This document shows, piece after piece, positions 22,076 through 32,185 of a stretch of 64,000 nucleotides of DNA. The translations under genes and the position numbers were made by a program. The notes beneath the pieces are model-generated. The model searched no databases. It had not been told where the DNA came from and worked only from the letters and a program-made list of their open reading frames with translations. The stretch covers positions 36,778,109 to 36,842,108 of the forward strand of contig OY755244.1 in assembly GCA_963576725.1 (NCBI GenBank). The letters run 5' to 3'. Each line of letters opens with the position of its first letter. The stretch's first letter is position 1. The DNA comes from Azorinus chamasolen (taxonomy: Eukaryota > Mollusca > Bivalvia > Cardiida > Solecurtidae).

Positions 22076-22554
22076 CCTGCTTCAAAACTGTTGTCTACTA
22101 AATAAAAGCTGCTTGTCTGTTTCATTGAGAGAAAAAGACAACGTTTAGCCAATATTCAAACAGGTTTGATCTTGATGACATGCTATAGTTTTTTTTTTGT
22201 TTAAACTTCTTTAAGCAAGATGCAGCAATCGTCCTTTGCGACAATCCTCAGTCAAGTTTTCCTCTGTCTCATCGGAAAAATATGGCCAGAGTATTTTACA
22301 GGTTAGATCTTGATGGAACACAGAAATACTTGACATACATCTCTCAAATAGTTTGCATAGATAAGTACTTGCCACCAGCAGGCAAAGAGACGAAAGGGGT
22401 ACATTAACCTGAGAGCATCATGTGATTGACAGGTAACTGCCAAGTAATTAGTTCAGAAAATATTTACTCTCTCATGTATTGTAATCCTGTTATAAAACCA
22501 CTGTCACCCATGTGAAATAATTGCCTTTTTACAGCCCCATGGTACTCTCCCTAA
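22076..22554. other. No gene seen
   Basis: AT-rich sequence without a recognised repeat or gene. GTTTGCATAGATAAG near 22350 recalls MITE-C. Confidence 0.4.
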
Positions 22555-23159
22555 TAAACACCCTCACTCCTATAAATGCCCATATTAGTTGCAAATCCTG
22601 AATTTGAGTTTGTATCATTACATGTATTTGCAAATCCTCTCCATAAGTCCATAATGTTGACATATCTTCTTTAAGAGTCCATATTGTTTGCACATCCACT
22701 CTACAATCAGTCCATATTGTCAGCAGATCTTCTCTATGAGTCCATATTGTTGGCACATCCACTCTATAAATCAGTCCATATTGTCGGCAAATCCACTCTG
22801 TGAGTATATTTTGGCAAACTCGCTCTATAATCAATCCATATAGTCGGCAAACCCTCTCTATGAGTCCATATTGTTGGCAGACCCTCTATTTTAATTTATT
22901 GCATTACTGGTATTTGCAAATCCTTTGAGTCCATATTCTTGACAAATTCTTTCTATGAGTCCATACTCTTGGCAAATCCTCTCAACAAATCCCATATTTT
23001 TTGCAAATTCTCTCCATGAGTCCATACTCTTGGCTAATCCTCTCACCAAGTCCCATATTATTGGCAAATCCTCCCTGAGTCCACATGGTTGGCAAACCAT
23101 CTGAGTCCATGTTGTTTGCAAATCCTCTATTTAAAGGCCATATTGTTAACAATTCCTGG
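22555..23159. repeat. Degenerate minisatellite, left part
   Basis: A unit of about 28-35 bp of the form GAGTCCATATTGTTGGCAAATCCTCT is repeated with much variation. It resumes at 24305 beyond the hAT insertion. The minus-strand frames at 22529-22834 and 22891-23121 are translations of this array. Confidence 0.7.
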
Positions 23160-23167
23160 ATTAGAGC

Positions 23168-24296
23168 TAGGGCTGCAACGATACGCCCATGTAGCGAATA
23201 CGTATCACGATACAGTATAACGAATACGAATAGATATTCACGAATACGAATACAGTTACATAAACATGCTATGGCATAAGCTAATAAGAGTTACTTAAGC
23301 CAAAGCATGTCCAGACTGAGTTCATATTTAGGATTAGGAATCTTTAAGCTTATAATGAAAATGCTACTGGACATATGCTGATAAGCAAGGGAAAAATATG
23401 AGTTTAGAATTTTAATTGGCAAAGTCACATAAACTAGAAACACTCGATAGAAACTTGTTCAAAAGTAAACTGGTCCAGTCCTATTGTAGTCTTTAGGCAA
23501 TATGCATAAAAATAATACTAATTCAAATTCAAGCACCTTTCAAGCACCATCAAAATACAGCGAATTACACTGTATCTAATTGAATATAGTCTGCTGGTTT
23601 CGTCCATTTCTGGTGAATCGTGAACGAACTCAAATAAATTTGGTCAATAAATTTTGGGTACGTTCAGACATTGGGGCGCTCCGGTAACTAACCGCTAGAG
23701 CCAACAACTGGCAGTATTACTTCATTTCGTGGTGGCACACTTTACAAACAGTGATTTCATTGTTGGTTTTTTCTTCTGATCCCGTCAGAAACCCTAAATG
23801 ATTCCAGACGGCGCTTTTATATTTGGTTCGAGTCTGAAAATCTCTTTCGGCCCCGACATTGTTATGAAACAACAGCTTGCGGTTGTCGTAAAAACTAAGA
23901 ATTAGTCCTATCAAAACAAACTTGTTTTCGGTAATTGTTTCGTGTATTTGAACCATTTGACTACCTTTCTGCAAAAAGTGAATGCAAGAGTACAATTATT
24001 AAGCCTGTTGAATCCAACAGGACCAACACCCAGTGTCGTGATTTGTAAACATAAGAAGTCATCAAGAGTCATCTCCCTTGGTCTCACTGCAAAAAGACGT
24101 TCACAGCTGGAATGTTTTGCTCAGATTTCAATTATTTCTGGCGAAACTATGTTGTTTTTCTTTTAATTTTGTTAATTTCCTATATGTCTAATTGTATTCG
24201 TCAATATTCGGTTCTTTGGGTAGCGAATATGATACACTCACCGCCAGAAACGATATTCGAATAATTCGAATACATTAGTGTATCATGACAGCCCTA
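23168..24296. mobile_element. hAT-superfamily DNA transposon, internally degraded
   Basis: The ends TAGGGCTGCAACGATAC and GTATCATGACAGCCCTA are inverted with few mismatches. The 8-bp duplication ATTAGAGC is exact (23160-23167 and 24297-24304). Subterminal DNA is rich in GAATACGAATA/ATTCGAAT words on both sides. A BED-type zinc-finger fragment lies on the minus strand. An 8-bp duplication with TAGGGCTG-type ends and a BED finger identify hAT. Confidence 0.85.
23717..23995 (-). pseudogene. hAT transposase N-terminal BED-finger fragment
   Basis: Near its end the frame contains KSAVWNHLGF and VCKVCHHEMK. The W-x-H-x-G-F signature followed about 20 residues later by C-x2-C is the BED zinc finger used by hAT transposases to bind their terminal repeats. 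The frame stops right after the C-x2-C, so the distal His/Cys ligands, the catalytic DDE residues and the hAT dimerisation domain are missing. The listed start is a TTG codon, and the upstream ~55 residues have no recognisable domain. It lies inside an element with hAT ends and target duplication, which supports the call. It cannot code for an active transposase. Confidence 0.6.
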
Positions 24297-24304
24297 ATTA
24301 GAGC

Positions 24305-24485
24305 TCATATTGGCAAGTCTTTTATTTGAATCCACACTGTATGCAAATTTTATATTGCATATCGTATTGTTTGCAAGCCCTCTGAGTCAGTATTGTTGGC
24401 AAATCTTCTCTTTTAATATTAGTCCATTTAATTGTTAGAAAATACATATCGTTGACATATATCCTTTTGTTTTAGACTATTATAT
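24305..24485. repeat. Degenerate minisatellite, right part
   Basis: GAGTCAGTATTGTTGGCAAA and related units continue the array that was cut by the hAT element. Confidence 0.6.
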
Positions 24486-24721
24486 TTTTTGTTAGCAAAT
24501 TTCTGCTATAGGATGATGATAAGAAATCAACATTAAACATTTATGCTTGCAGCTGCTATGAAAAATCAAGAGATAAGTGTTGCATTTAGCATGTTATGTG
24601 CAATCAGATATTCAACCTGACAATTGGAATGTATACAGAACATAAAAATGCCAAACCTGTTGGGAAAGAACTTAATATGAGCTGTGAAACAAGAATAGAG
24701 TGGAAATGCTGTATGCCACTA

Positions 24722-24967
24722 CCCCTTTGCCTGTTCTTTATATTGTCCATATTTCAATAGCTACTGAATATTCATGGACAAAATAGTTATAAAGAAATAT
24801 GGAAGGAGGAACATTGTAACCATTTTAGAAAGTAAAGAAACAGATCTATCAAATTCTATTAGCAAACAGAGCAGTTTCTGAGCAGATGGTTCTTACAGGA
24901 GCCAGCTGATCTGTGTCTACTGTGTTTGCAAATGCGTGAAAAGGTGTTTACATAAGGAAATGGCTAT
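24722..24967 (-). mobile_element. MITE-A, subfamily 2, reversed
   Basis: It begins CCCTTTGCCTGTTCTTTATA and has the subfamily marker AACATTGTAACCATTTTAGA. The hairpin loop is TTCTTACAGGAG. It shares the TTAA at 24968-24971 with the next element. Confidence 0.7.
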
Positions 24968-24971
24968 TTAA

Positions 24972-25905
24972 TCCTTTCCCTGTTCAATACTCTTTAAATG
25001 ATGACATCATGCATATTTATTAGCTGAATTTTTATATTGTAAATTTTTCAAGGAAATGTTTTGCCTCGACAGAGATCCAGTGTTGCAGCCAGGATTTTAA
25101 TAAGGGGGGCGATTTTCTCCCCTCCCTTTGAAAATTAGTGGGGATTTGTACAAAATAGGGGGATTTTTAATTCACACCAATATCATTGCATCTCTAGCGC
25201 AATGAATTCGATACAGTCGATTTTGCCGCTTTCTACATAATTATACTCTGTCTCTGACTCGTAGAAGCTGAATAACTCGGTTCAGTATTTTTGACACTTG
25301 ACTTTGGGTCGATTTTGGTTATAGGAAGCGTACCTACCCCTAGGTAGTCGCAGAATTCTCTTTTATATATTATTTGACGATTTTTACAGCAGACACACGT
25401 CTTTACTGTTTTCATTTGATTTTACTATTTATAGAACATAGGTTATGGGCATGGACTAAAAGGCGGACCGGGACAAGCAAACATTACTTTACTCCATGAG
25501 CTATTAATTATCTGTTGTGAGTGGTGTACCTATACATGACAGTTTAGAAACATCCGGTTCAGAATCGATATGAAAGCTGTACTCGCTTCAAAACTGTTTC
25601 GACAGCCTGAGGGAGGGAATGTTTTAGCAAAGTGGCTCTAATATTGAAATTTAGGTGCGCGACTAGGCGCCCACTCCAGTGAAAAAATGGGAAGATATTT
25701 CAGAAAAAGGAGGGAATCGCGCGATCGCGTTTCCTGGCTGCAACACTGAGAACCGCGCGATCGTGTGTCCTGGCTGCAACATTGGAGCTCACAACAAATT
25801 TAGCAAACAGAGCAGACCCTGATTAGACGGTTCCTGTAATATCTGTCTGATCTGTGTTTACTCTGTTTGCAAATGGGTGAAAATGCATATATAAGAGGGA
25901 AAGGG
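24972..25905 (-). mobile_element. MITE-A split by a DNA transposon
   Basis: It starts CCTTTCCCTGTTCAATACTC after the TTAA at 24968-24971 and ends GAGGGAAAGGG. The 25077-25785 element sits in the middle. The hairpin (GCAAACAGAGCAGACCCTGA onward) is intact beyond it. Confidence 0.65.
25077..25785. mobile_element. DNA transposon remnant, hAT-like ends
   Basis: The left end CCAGTGTTGCAGCCAGGA is inverted against the right end TCCTGGCTGCAACATTGG (one mismatch in 18). The right end is tandemly duplicated: a second copy, TCCTGGCTGCAACACTG, lies 37 bp inside with a shared CGCGCGATCG motif. CAGTG-type ends followed by a G-rich stretch resemble hAT elements, but I could not find an 8-bp duplication. 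No transposase domain is recognisable. Confidence 0.5.
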
Positions 25906-26150
25906 TGAATATTTATTTATTTCAAGGAAACTTTTGATAAAATTTGTAGAATCAGATCTATATGATGTCAAAAGCAAACAGAACAGACCCTTATCGACTG
26001 AATTTGCACTATGTTGGTAACTGAAAACAAATCTAATGGCTAATATCTAGTGCAGTCACCCTGATCAAACTGCTCCATAGATCAGGAGTAGTTTTATCTG
26101 GGTCTGCACTGACTGTTGGAGTTTGTCTGGGGGAATATCCAGGAGAACAC
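25906..26150. repeat. MITE fragments
   Basis: A reversed MITE-A inner half (AGAATCAGATCTATATGATG, AAGCAAACAGAACAGACC) is followed by a GTGCAG...CTGCAC hairpin fragment (26050-26112). Confidence 0.45.
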
Positions 26151-26154
26151 GGTA

Positions 26155-26599
26155 CAGTAGAACCTACTGTCAAAAAAAGGTCTAATTATGGGTCTTGTCA
26201 GGCAGGTGGTTACTAGCTTAACCCTTTCCCTGTTCTATGTTTATTCCAAATTTCAATACCTACTGAATATTCATGGACGAAATAGTTACAATGAAATATG
26301 AAAGGTGGAAAATTGTAGCCATTTTAGAAGGTGAAGAAACAGATCTTTCAAATTCCATTAGCAAAAGAGCAGAACCTGATCAGACGACTCCTATAGGAGC
26401 CATCTGATCTGAGTCTTCTCTATTTACAAATGAGTGAAGATGCATTTATATGAAGGAAAAGGCTAATGCAGGACAAAAGTAATGCAGAAAGCTCCTATTG
26501 GAGCTTTCTGCATTACTTTTGCCCTACATTAAACAACCACCTGCTTTTTAAGATGTCTATGTTCAATAAATGAATGGCTGCTCAAGACAGTACCTACTG
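26155..26599. mobile_element. Pogo/mariner-type MITE split by MITE-A
   Basis: CAGTAGAACCTACTGTC at the left and GACAGTACCTACTG at the right, with TA at 26153-26154 and 26600-26601. The two parts meet around a MITE-A at 26222-26462. The ATGCAGGACAAAAGTAATGC hairpin is on the right side. Confidence 0.7.
26222..26462 (-). mobile_element. MITE-A, subfamily 2, complete
   Basis: TTAA (26218-26221) on the left and CTAA (26463-26466) on the right. It is inserted in the pogo-like MITE. Start CCCTTTCCCTGTTCTATG; hairpin loop GACTCCTATAGGAGCC. Confidence 0.75.
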
Positions 26600-26662
26600 T
26601 ATAGGGTTTTTATCCCACTTTATCCTGCAGATTGTGACATATTATCTGCTCTGTAGTAAAAG

Positions 26663-26902
26663 TTACCCTAATTATTGCAATTATTCAGACAGAAATACTT
26701 AGGCTTATAGTGCAGACCAAGATCAGTCTGCTCCTGAAAGAGTTGTTTGATCAGGGTCTACATTATTTGCTGCTATGCCAGTCTTATTTAAAGTTATAAA
26801 AAAAAGTGCTAAATAGTCTTATTTAACTTTATCAAAATGTTGCCAAATTGACTTAAACTAGTGCAGAGGGGAGACTGGGTGTTGAAATACTTAGGGTAAT
26901 TA
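26663..26902 (+). mobile_element. MITE-G
   Basis: The ends TTACCCTAATTA and TTAGGGTAATTA are roughly inverted. The hairpin centre GTGCAGACCAAGATCAGTCT is followed by GATCAGGGTCTACATTATTT and GCTGCTATG. A second copy lies at 30001-30226. Confidence 0.6.
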
Positions 26903-26905
26903 GCC

Positions 26906-27092
26906 CTTTCAGTGCAGTAAAACAGGTCACTATTGTCTTTTGCAAACAGTGTAGACCCAGATGAGAGGGCTCCTAAAACAGCCCTCTCATCAGGGTCTGC
27001 ACTGTTTGTCATGTTACACTTTTCTACAAAAATATTACTGAATATTAACAAGATTGACCTGTTTTAATTGTAACAATTAAGCATTGAAAGGG
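26906..27092 (+). mobile_element. MITE-E, complete
   Basis: It starts CCCTTTCAGTGCAGT and ends GCATTGAAAGGG, with a hairpin of GTAGACCCAGATGAGAGGGC around CTCCTAAAACAG. It shares TTAA 27093-27096 with the following MITE-C. Confidence 0.75.
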
Positions 27093-27096
27093 TTAA

Positions 27097-27283
27097 CTCT
27101 TTGGATGCTAAGTATTTTTTCGTCTGCAACAATTGTTGTCTGCTTCAATTCTTAAAATCATTTGCAAAAATATGGTCTAATTAAGTGTCAAACAATTTGG
27201 ATCCTGATAAGAAATCACATAATGCAGCAGTTCATCTGGGACCAAACTGTTTGCATAGGTTTCGCCAGTTAGCCTGCAAAGAG
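27097..27283 (+). mobile_element. MITE-C, complete
   Basis: CTCTTTGGATGCTAAG to AGCCTGCAAAGAG. The hairpin is CAAACAATTTGGATCCTGAT/CATCTGGGACCAAACTGTTT. The right flank TTAT is a decayed TTAA. Confidence 0.75.
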
Positions 27284-27421
27284 TTATTTACACACCTGAC
27301 TGAAGCTGAAGTCCAGTCTAATTAGGTATTGCATGGTGGCAATCCATTTTGCAGTCTGCGAGTTTTTATCCATTTTATTCCCAAGTGAAGCCTAATGAGT
27401 TTTCACATTGGTTTCTCTTAA

Positions 27422-28858
27422 CCCTTTACTTCATGAATATTCATTAAGAAATAAATGATGTCATGAATATTAATCATTTTTTAGCCGGATTTTTTAGAAA
27501 AATCTCAGCTTATATTTTGGCGAAAACTGGGCGGGTGGGTGGACGGGCGGCGTGCCGTCGTTAACAAAACTTTAACATTGCTTATATCTTCTGAATTACT
27601 TAAGCTAGACCATTCATATTTGGTATGCAGATAGCTTGGGTGAAGGCCTTTCACTTGAAACAAGGATACATAAAATCAGGTCAAGGTCAGGGTCACTATT
27701 TCCAAAACTTTGCCGTCGTTAACAAAACTTTAACATTGCTTATAACTTCTGAATTACTTAAGCTAGACCATTCATATTTGGTATACAAGGATGAAATCAG
27801 GTCACGGTCAAGGTCACTGTTTCCAAACTTTGCCGTTTTTTACAAACTTTAACATTGCTATAACTTTTGAACTACAAATGCTAGGCAATTCAAATTTGGC
27901 ATACAGATAGCTTGTGTAAAGACCTTTCACTTGATACATGAAATCAGGTCAAGGTCACTATTTCCAAAACTTTGCCGTCATTAACAATACTTTAACATTG
28001 CTTATAACTTCTGAAATACTTAAGCTAGACCATTCATATTTGGTATGTAGATAGCTTGGGTGAAAGCCTTTCACATGATACAAGGTACCTGAAATCAGGT
28101 CAAGGTCAAGGTCACTATTTCGAACATTATGCCGTTTTAACAAACTTTAACATTGCTCTAACTTCTGAACTACAAATGCTAGGCAATTCATCATATATAA
28201 ATGGCTTTGTCAAAGGCTTTTCAGTTGATATAAAGATATTTGAAATGAGGTCAAGGTCAAGGTCACTATTTTGACAAGTTGGCCATCATTGAAAAACTTC
28301 AACATTTTTTTCTTAACTGCTGAACCGCATATGCTAGACAAGTCAGATATGGTATGGAGATAACTTTGGTGAAGGCCTTTGAGTTGATACAAGGATACAC
28401 GAAATTGGGTCAAGGTCAAGGTCACTATTTTGAAAACTAGACTGCTTTTAACAATCTTTAACATTTTGCTATAACTTCTGATCAACGAGTGCTAGGCAAT
28501 TCACCTTTGGTATTCAGATAGCTTTGGTATTGAGGACCTTACGGATGACAAAAAGATACCTGAAAGCAGGTCAAGGTCACTTTTTTGAAACATTGGCTGT
28601 CATTAAAATGTTGTTATAGCTTCTGAACTACATGGGCTAGACAATTTATATTTGGTATGCAGATAGCTTGGGTAAAGGCCTTTCAGTTGAGACAAGGATT
28701 CATGAAATTGAGTCAAGGTCAACACAAAAAAATTCGGCTTTAATGCGGTTACCGCATTTTTTGCTTGTTATAATGGTAAATGAGCACAAGGAATTTTGGC
28801 CAAGATCTGTTTCTACTCTGTGTGCAAAGGTGTAAAAGGTGTATTTATGGAGTAGGGA
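27422..28858 (-). mobile_element. MITE-A split by a HINE
   Basis: TTAA at 27418-27421 and 28859-28862. The left part carries AATGATGTCATGAATATTAA. The right part resumes at TAATGGTAAATGAGCAC and ends TTTATGGAGTAGGG. Part of the hairpin is lost. Confidence 0.7.
27478..28768 (+). mobile_element. HINE-like element, AGCCGGATT type
   Basis: 5' stem AGCCGGATTTTTTAGAAAAATCTCAGCT; a (GGGC/GGTGGG) low-complexity stretch; about eight core units of ~140-160 bp with ACCATTCATATTTGGTATGC and GGTCAAGGTCAAGGTCACTA; 3' hairpin AATGCGG-TTA-CCGCATT followed by TTTTGCTTGT. The core has tandem TCAAGGTCA motifs in every well-preserved unit. Confidence 0.75.
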
Positions 28859-28862
28859 TTAA

Positions 28863-29053
28863 TCCTTTCCTCAGTAGGCTATTTTTAGATCCATCCACTT
28901 TTAATAAATCTACTGAATAGGAGCATTAATTAACGAGAGAAAAGGATTTTTTTTTAGAATTTTGTAGTTTGAAACCATTTATCTATTCATCACAATGGTT
29001 TCAGAAAGTGACTTTTACAGAGTAGTCAAAAGGCGTCTATATGAGGGAAGGGG
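28863..29053 (+). mobile_element. MITE-B
   Basis: TTAA on both sides (28859-28862 and 29054-29057). The left arm is intact but the hairpin is shortened (AACCATTTATCTATTCATCA). Confidence 0.7.
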
Positions 29054-29057
29054 TTAA

Positions 29058-29131
29058 AGAAACATTTTCACACATTTGCATACAGAGTAGACTCCGGGAG
29101 ATGTGAAAAGGTGTTTATATGAAGGAAAGGG
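29058..29131 (+). repeat. MITE-A, 74-bp remnant between TTAA sites
   Basis: CACATTTGCATACAGAGTAG is joined to GAGATGTGAAAAGGTGTTTA, followed by GGAAAGGG. TTAA flanks (29054-29057 and 29132-29135). Confidence 0.6.
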
Positions 29132-29135
29132 TTAA

Positions 29136-29304
29136 CCCTTTTAATGCTGAATGTTCAACATGGAATCACCAATCACTGTTTAATGATTAGATTCCATTCA
29201 GTTTGAAGGGATTAAACTTGTTAGAGGATTTTGAACAACAAACAACCAGATCAGAAGACTGATTTTGGTCTACACTGTTTTGCAAATTTCCGACATTCAA
29301 AGCA
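29136..29304 (-). mobile_element. MITE-E
   Basis: CCCTTTTAATGCTGAATGTT to CATTCAAAGCA between TTAA at 29132-29135 and 29305-29308. It contains the family phrase AACTTGTTAGAGGATTTTGA and a reduced hairpin. Confidence 0.7.
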
Positions 29305-29308
29305 TTAA

Positions 29309-29528
29309 CCCATTCCCTCCTAGGCTATTTTAGACCCAACCTCTTTGAATAATTCTACTGAAAAGGAGCATTTACTAGAAAAAAAGGAAATTTTTAGAAT
29401 TGTGTAATTTTGGAACCATTGTGATACATAGAGCATTTGCTCCCATGGAGCAAATGTTCTATTTATCACAATGGTTTCAAGAAGTGACTTTTGCAGAGGC
29501 GTCAAAGGCATCAATATGAGGGAAACGG
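29309..29528 (+). mobile_element. MITE-B, complete
   Basis: TTAA at 29305-29308 and 29529-29532. The hairpin centre is GAGCATTTGCTCCCATGGAG. It is the last element of a chain in which neighbours share TTAA. Confidence 0.75.
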
Positions 29529-29532
29529 TTAA

Positions 29533-29732
29533 TGGTGGAATTTTCTTGTCCTCAATTTAACAAACTCTGACAGTGATGCAGCATGTTCTATAGATGACAA
29601 ATTGTTAACCTGGGACTGGATTATAATGGAAGACAGCGTGAATTGTGAAATTTCCCCATGTCTGAATGGAATGAACTGATTAAATTTATTACTTGTGTAG
29701 CAGTGTTAATTAGACATCATAACATGTGGGTA
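29533..29732. other. No gene seen
   Basis: Short unassigned stretch. Confidence 0.4.
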
Positions 29733-29736
29733 TTAA

Positions 29737-29932
29737 CACTTAGCCTGTCGAATAATTAAAATTGGCTCCTCCTTTACTGAATATTAATTAGAACAAAATA
29801 TTGTATTCAAATTTGTTATTGAAGAAAAATGGTGTTTCTGACAAACAGTGCAGATCCTGATCAGAGGATTCCCCAGGAGCCCTTAGATCAGGATAAGGTC
29901 TTGTATACTCCTCGGTTTCCGCATTTTAAGGG
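29737..29932 (-). mobile_element. MITE-E/F-like element
   Basis: TTAA at 29733-29736 and 29933-29936. It starts CACTTAGCCTGTC and ends CGCATTTTAAGGG. The hairpin is GACAAACAGTGCAGATCCTG with a CCCCAGGAGCC loop. Confidence 0.6.
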
Positions 29933-30000
29933 TTAATGAGATAGCATAAAGATGATAGAATTTCCGTTGCTGTATATTTTATTCAAAATTTATATAGAAT

Positions 30001-30226
30001 ACCCTAATTACCCTACGTATCAGGACAGACAGACTTAGGCAATTAGTGTAGACCATGATCAAATGGCTCCTACAGGAGCTCCTACAGGAGCCATTTGATC
30101 AGGGTCTACACTATTTGCTGCTATGACAGTTGATTTTAAAGTTATCAAAATGGTATCAAATTTAACTTTTCAGCAGTACAAACTGGGACGAGGGGAGAGT
30201 GGGTGTATTAATACTTAAGGATAATT
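30001..30226 (+). mobile_element. MITE-G, second copy
   Basis: It starts ACCCTAATTACCCTACG. The hairpin loop GGCTCCTACAGGAGC is duplicated, and GTCTACACTATTTGCTGCTA follows. The end is near TACTTAAGGATAATTA. Confidence 0.6.
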
Positions 30227-30364
30227 ATGGCAGTATTACTTGGGCAAAGATTACAGACCTTAATTACTCTTAAGTCTTCATATTAATTCAGACATCCATT
30301 TTCCCCAATCTGTCGGTTTATACATCAAAATAAGTTGGTTTGAAATCATTTTTGCAACTGTAAA

Positions 30365-30586
30365 CCCATTACCAGATAGCAACACCTTTTCTCACCTTTA
30401 CAAACAGAGTAGATCCAGATCAGGTGGCTCATGTAGGAGTCGTTTGATTAGGCTTTGCTCTTTATCATAGAAATGTAGTAGATCTGATTTTACAGTTTCC
30501 GTCATGGTCAATTAATAATGCCTTTATTCTTTGGCCACTTTAAAAATTTAGTCAATGAAATTATTCATGAAGTCATGAATTCTTGT
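30365..30586 (+). mobile_element. MITE-A
   Basis: AACCCATTACCAG at the left. The hairpin is GTAGATCCAGATCAGGTGGC/GTCGTTTGATTAGGCTTTGC, with ATTCATGAAGTCATGAATTC at the right. It abuts the next MITE at TTAA 30587-30590. Confidence 0.65.
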
Positions 30587-30590
30587 TTAA

Positions 30591-30753
30591 CCCATTACCT
30601 CATAGGCTATTTTTAGATCTAACCACTTTGAATAAATCTACTGAAAAGGAGCATGAGAAATTTTTGTAGTTTGAAACATAATAGAAAATGCTCTATTTAT
30701 GACAATGGTTTCAACAGGTGACTTTTGCAGAGGCGTCAATATGAGGGAATGGG
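30591..30753 (+). mobile_element. MITE-B with reduced hairpin
   Basis: TTAA at 30587-30590 and 30754-30757. The left arm is intact (CCACTTTGAATAAATCTACT) and the hairpin left arm is mostly lost. Confidence 0.7.
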
Positions 30754-30787
30754 TTAACAGTATTTCAGTCATATCACTGACATCCAG

Positions 30788-30990
30788 CTAAATTACGGGT
30801 GGAGGAAGACGCAGGAGATTCTTCTGCACATGTAACACAGCTGTGTTCCATGCAGAAGAACACCCTGGTAGAACCAACAACCTACCGCAAGTCAGCTGCA
30901 GGAGGGCTTCCTGACGCCCAAGCAGGGATTGGAACCTTAGATTGATGTAGTAGCAACTTATTAAGACCCCACAAAGCCATGATCAATCTA
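30788..30990 (-). mobile_element. tRNA-derived SINE-like copy, decayed
   Basis: Read on the minus strand, a B-box-like GGTTCCAATCC (30927-30937) is followed by a body containing GCGGTAGGTTGTTGGTTCTA. The same body, after a better-preserved tRNA-like head, is present at 45120-45306. The A box here is not convincing. Confidence 0.5.
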
Positions 30991-31016
30991 CGTCATTAGC
31001 ATTCATGAGACTAAAT

Positions 31017-31196
31017 CAATTTTTTTGGCACCGGAGGTGATGGGGAATGTTATAGATGTATCCAAAATTTTTACATACCTTTTTAACTTTCACAGATAAA
31101 GACTTCATACTTGGTATATTTACTAATCTCATTTCAGCTACAACTTTTGAGTGGAGCCATATCAAAGTCAAGGTCCAAATTCAAGGTAACAAGTCA
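31017..31196 (+). other. HINE-core-like sequence, left of the nested HINE
   Basis: It contains ATACTTGGTATATTTACTAA and CAGCTACAACTTTTGAGTGG, followed by GTCAAGGTCCAAATTCAAGG. It continues at 32109 after the nested element and appears to be the parent of the 36-bp minisatellite. Confidence 0.45.
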
Positions 31197-32108
31197 TTTT
31201 TATACGCCCACCTAATAAAGGTGGTCGTATATTGTCGTGGCCCTGTCCGTCCGTCCGTCCGTTCGTTCGTTCGTCCGTCAACATTTTGTTTGTCCGCCGT
31301 TTCCTGGGAAAACTATTAGACAGATATTAATGAAACTTCACACAAATGTTTAATGCATCAAGATCTGAAGCTGAGTTGATTCTGAGGTTCATTTGATTTT
31401 TCATTTCAGAGTTATGGCCCTTGTCCTTAAAAAATATGCAAATAGTTTGTCCGCTGTTTTCTGGGAAAACTGTTTGACAGATATTTTTGAAACTTCATAC
31501 ACATGTTTAATGCATCTAGACCTAAAGCTAAGTCGAGTCATAGGATCATTTGATTAAATGTTTCGGAGTTATGGCCCTTGCACTTAAAAAAATAATGCAA
31601 ATCTATGCAAATATGAGGATGGCCATAACTTTTTCATTTAAAATGATATTTGCTTCAATTTTTTTATATGGTTAAATCTTAATGTGAATTTTCACATATA
31701 TTGCGGGGGTTTTGATATGTCATTTTATTCTAATGTTATGGTCCTTGAACTTTGTGTGTTTGTTGCTTTGTTAGTCGGTAAATTTTTAGTTTGTCGGTTG
31801 ATATAAATGAAACTTAACACAAATGTTTTAAGCAACAAAATTTGAAGCTGAGTTTATTTTGAGGTTCATTCAGTTTGTCTTTACAGAGTTATGGCCATTG
31901 CACTTTACAAAAATCTGCAAAAATGAGGATTAGCTGTAACTTTTTTATTTAATAAGATATTCACTTCATTTTTTAAAAAAATAGTACCACCTTAATATGG
32001 AAATCAAGATCTGAAGCACAGATTAGAAAATGTCAACACTTATAAGGCATGTTGAATTGGAGAAAGTTTGCAAGTGGGCGTATTATGTACCATATGCGGT
32101 ACTCTTGT
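31197..32108 (+). mobile_element. HINE-like element, ATACGCCCACCT type
   Basis: 5' stem TACGCCCACCT-AATAA-AGGTGGTCGTA; (GTCC)n(GTTC)n microsatellite; two to four degenerate core units with GGGAAAACTRTTNGACAGAT and GAGTTATGGCCCTTG; 3' hairpin GTACC-ATATGC-GGTAC then TCTTGT. Confidence 0.7.
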
Positions 32109-32185
32109 TATAAATCTTTAACTTTGGTCATAATCTTTGAATTATTGGAGATTGGGACGGCTTACTTGGCATGCATACTTATGTA

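Noticed and set aside
25233..25415. 60-codon frame in the 25.08-25.79 kb transposon with a C-x2-C motif
   Set aside because: CVCC alone is not a zinc finger; no further Cys/His pair or hAT signature follows.
30788..30990. Functional tRNA gene on the minus strand
   Set aside because: Only the B box is preserved; the A box and cloverleaf are not. The shared body with 45120-45306 fits a SINE better.
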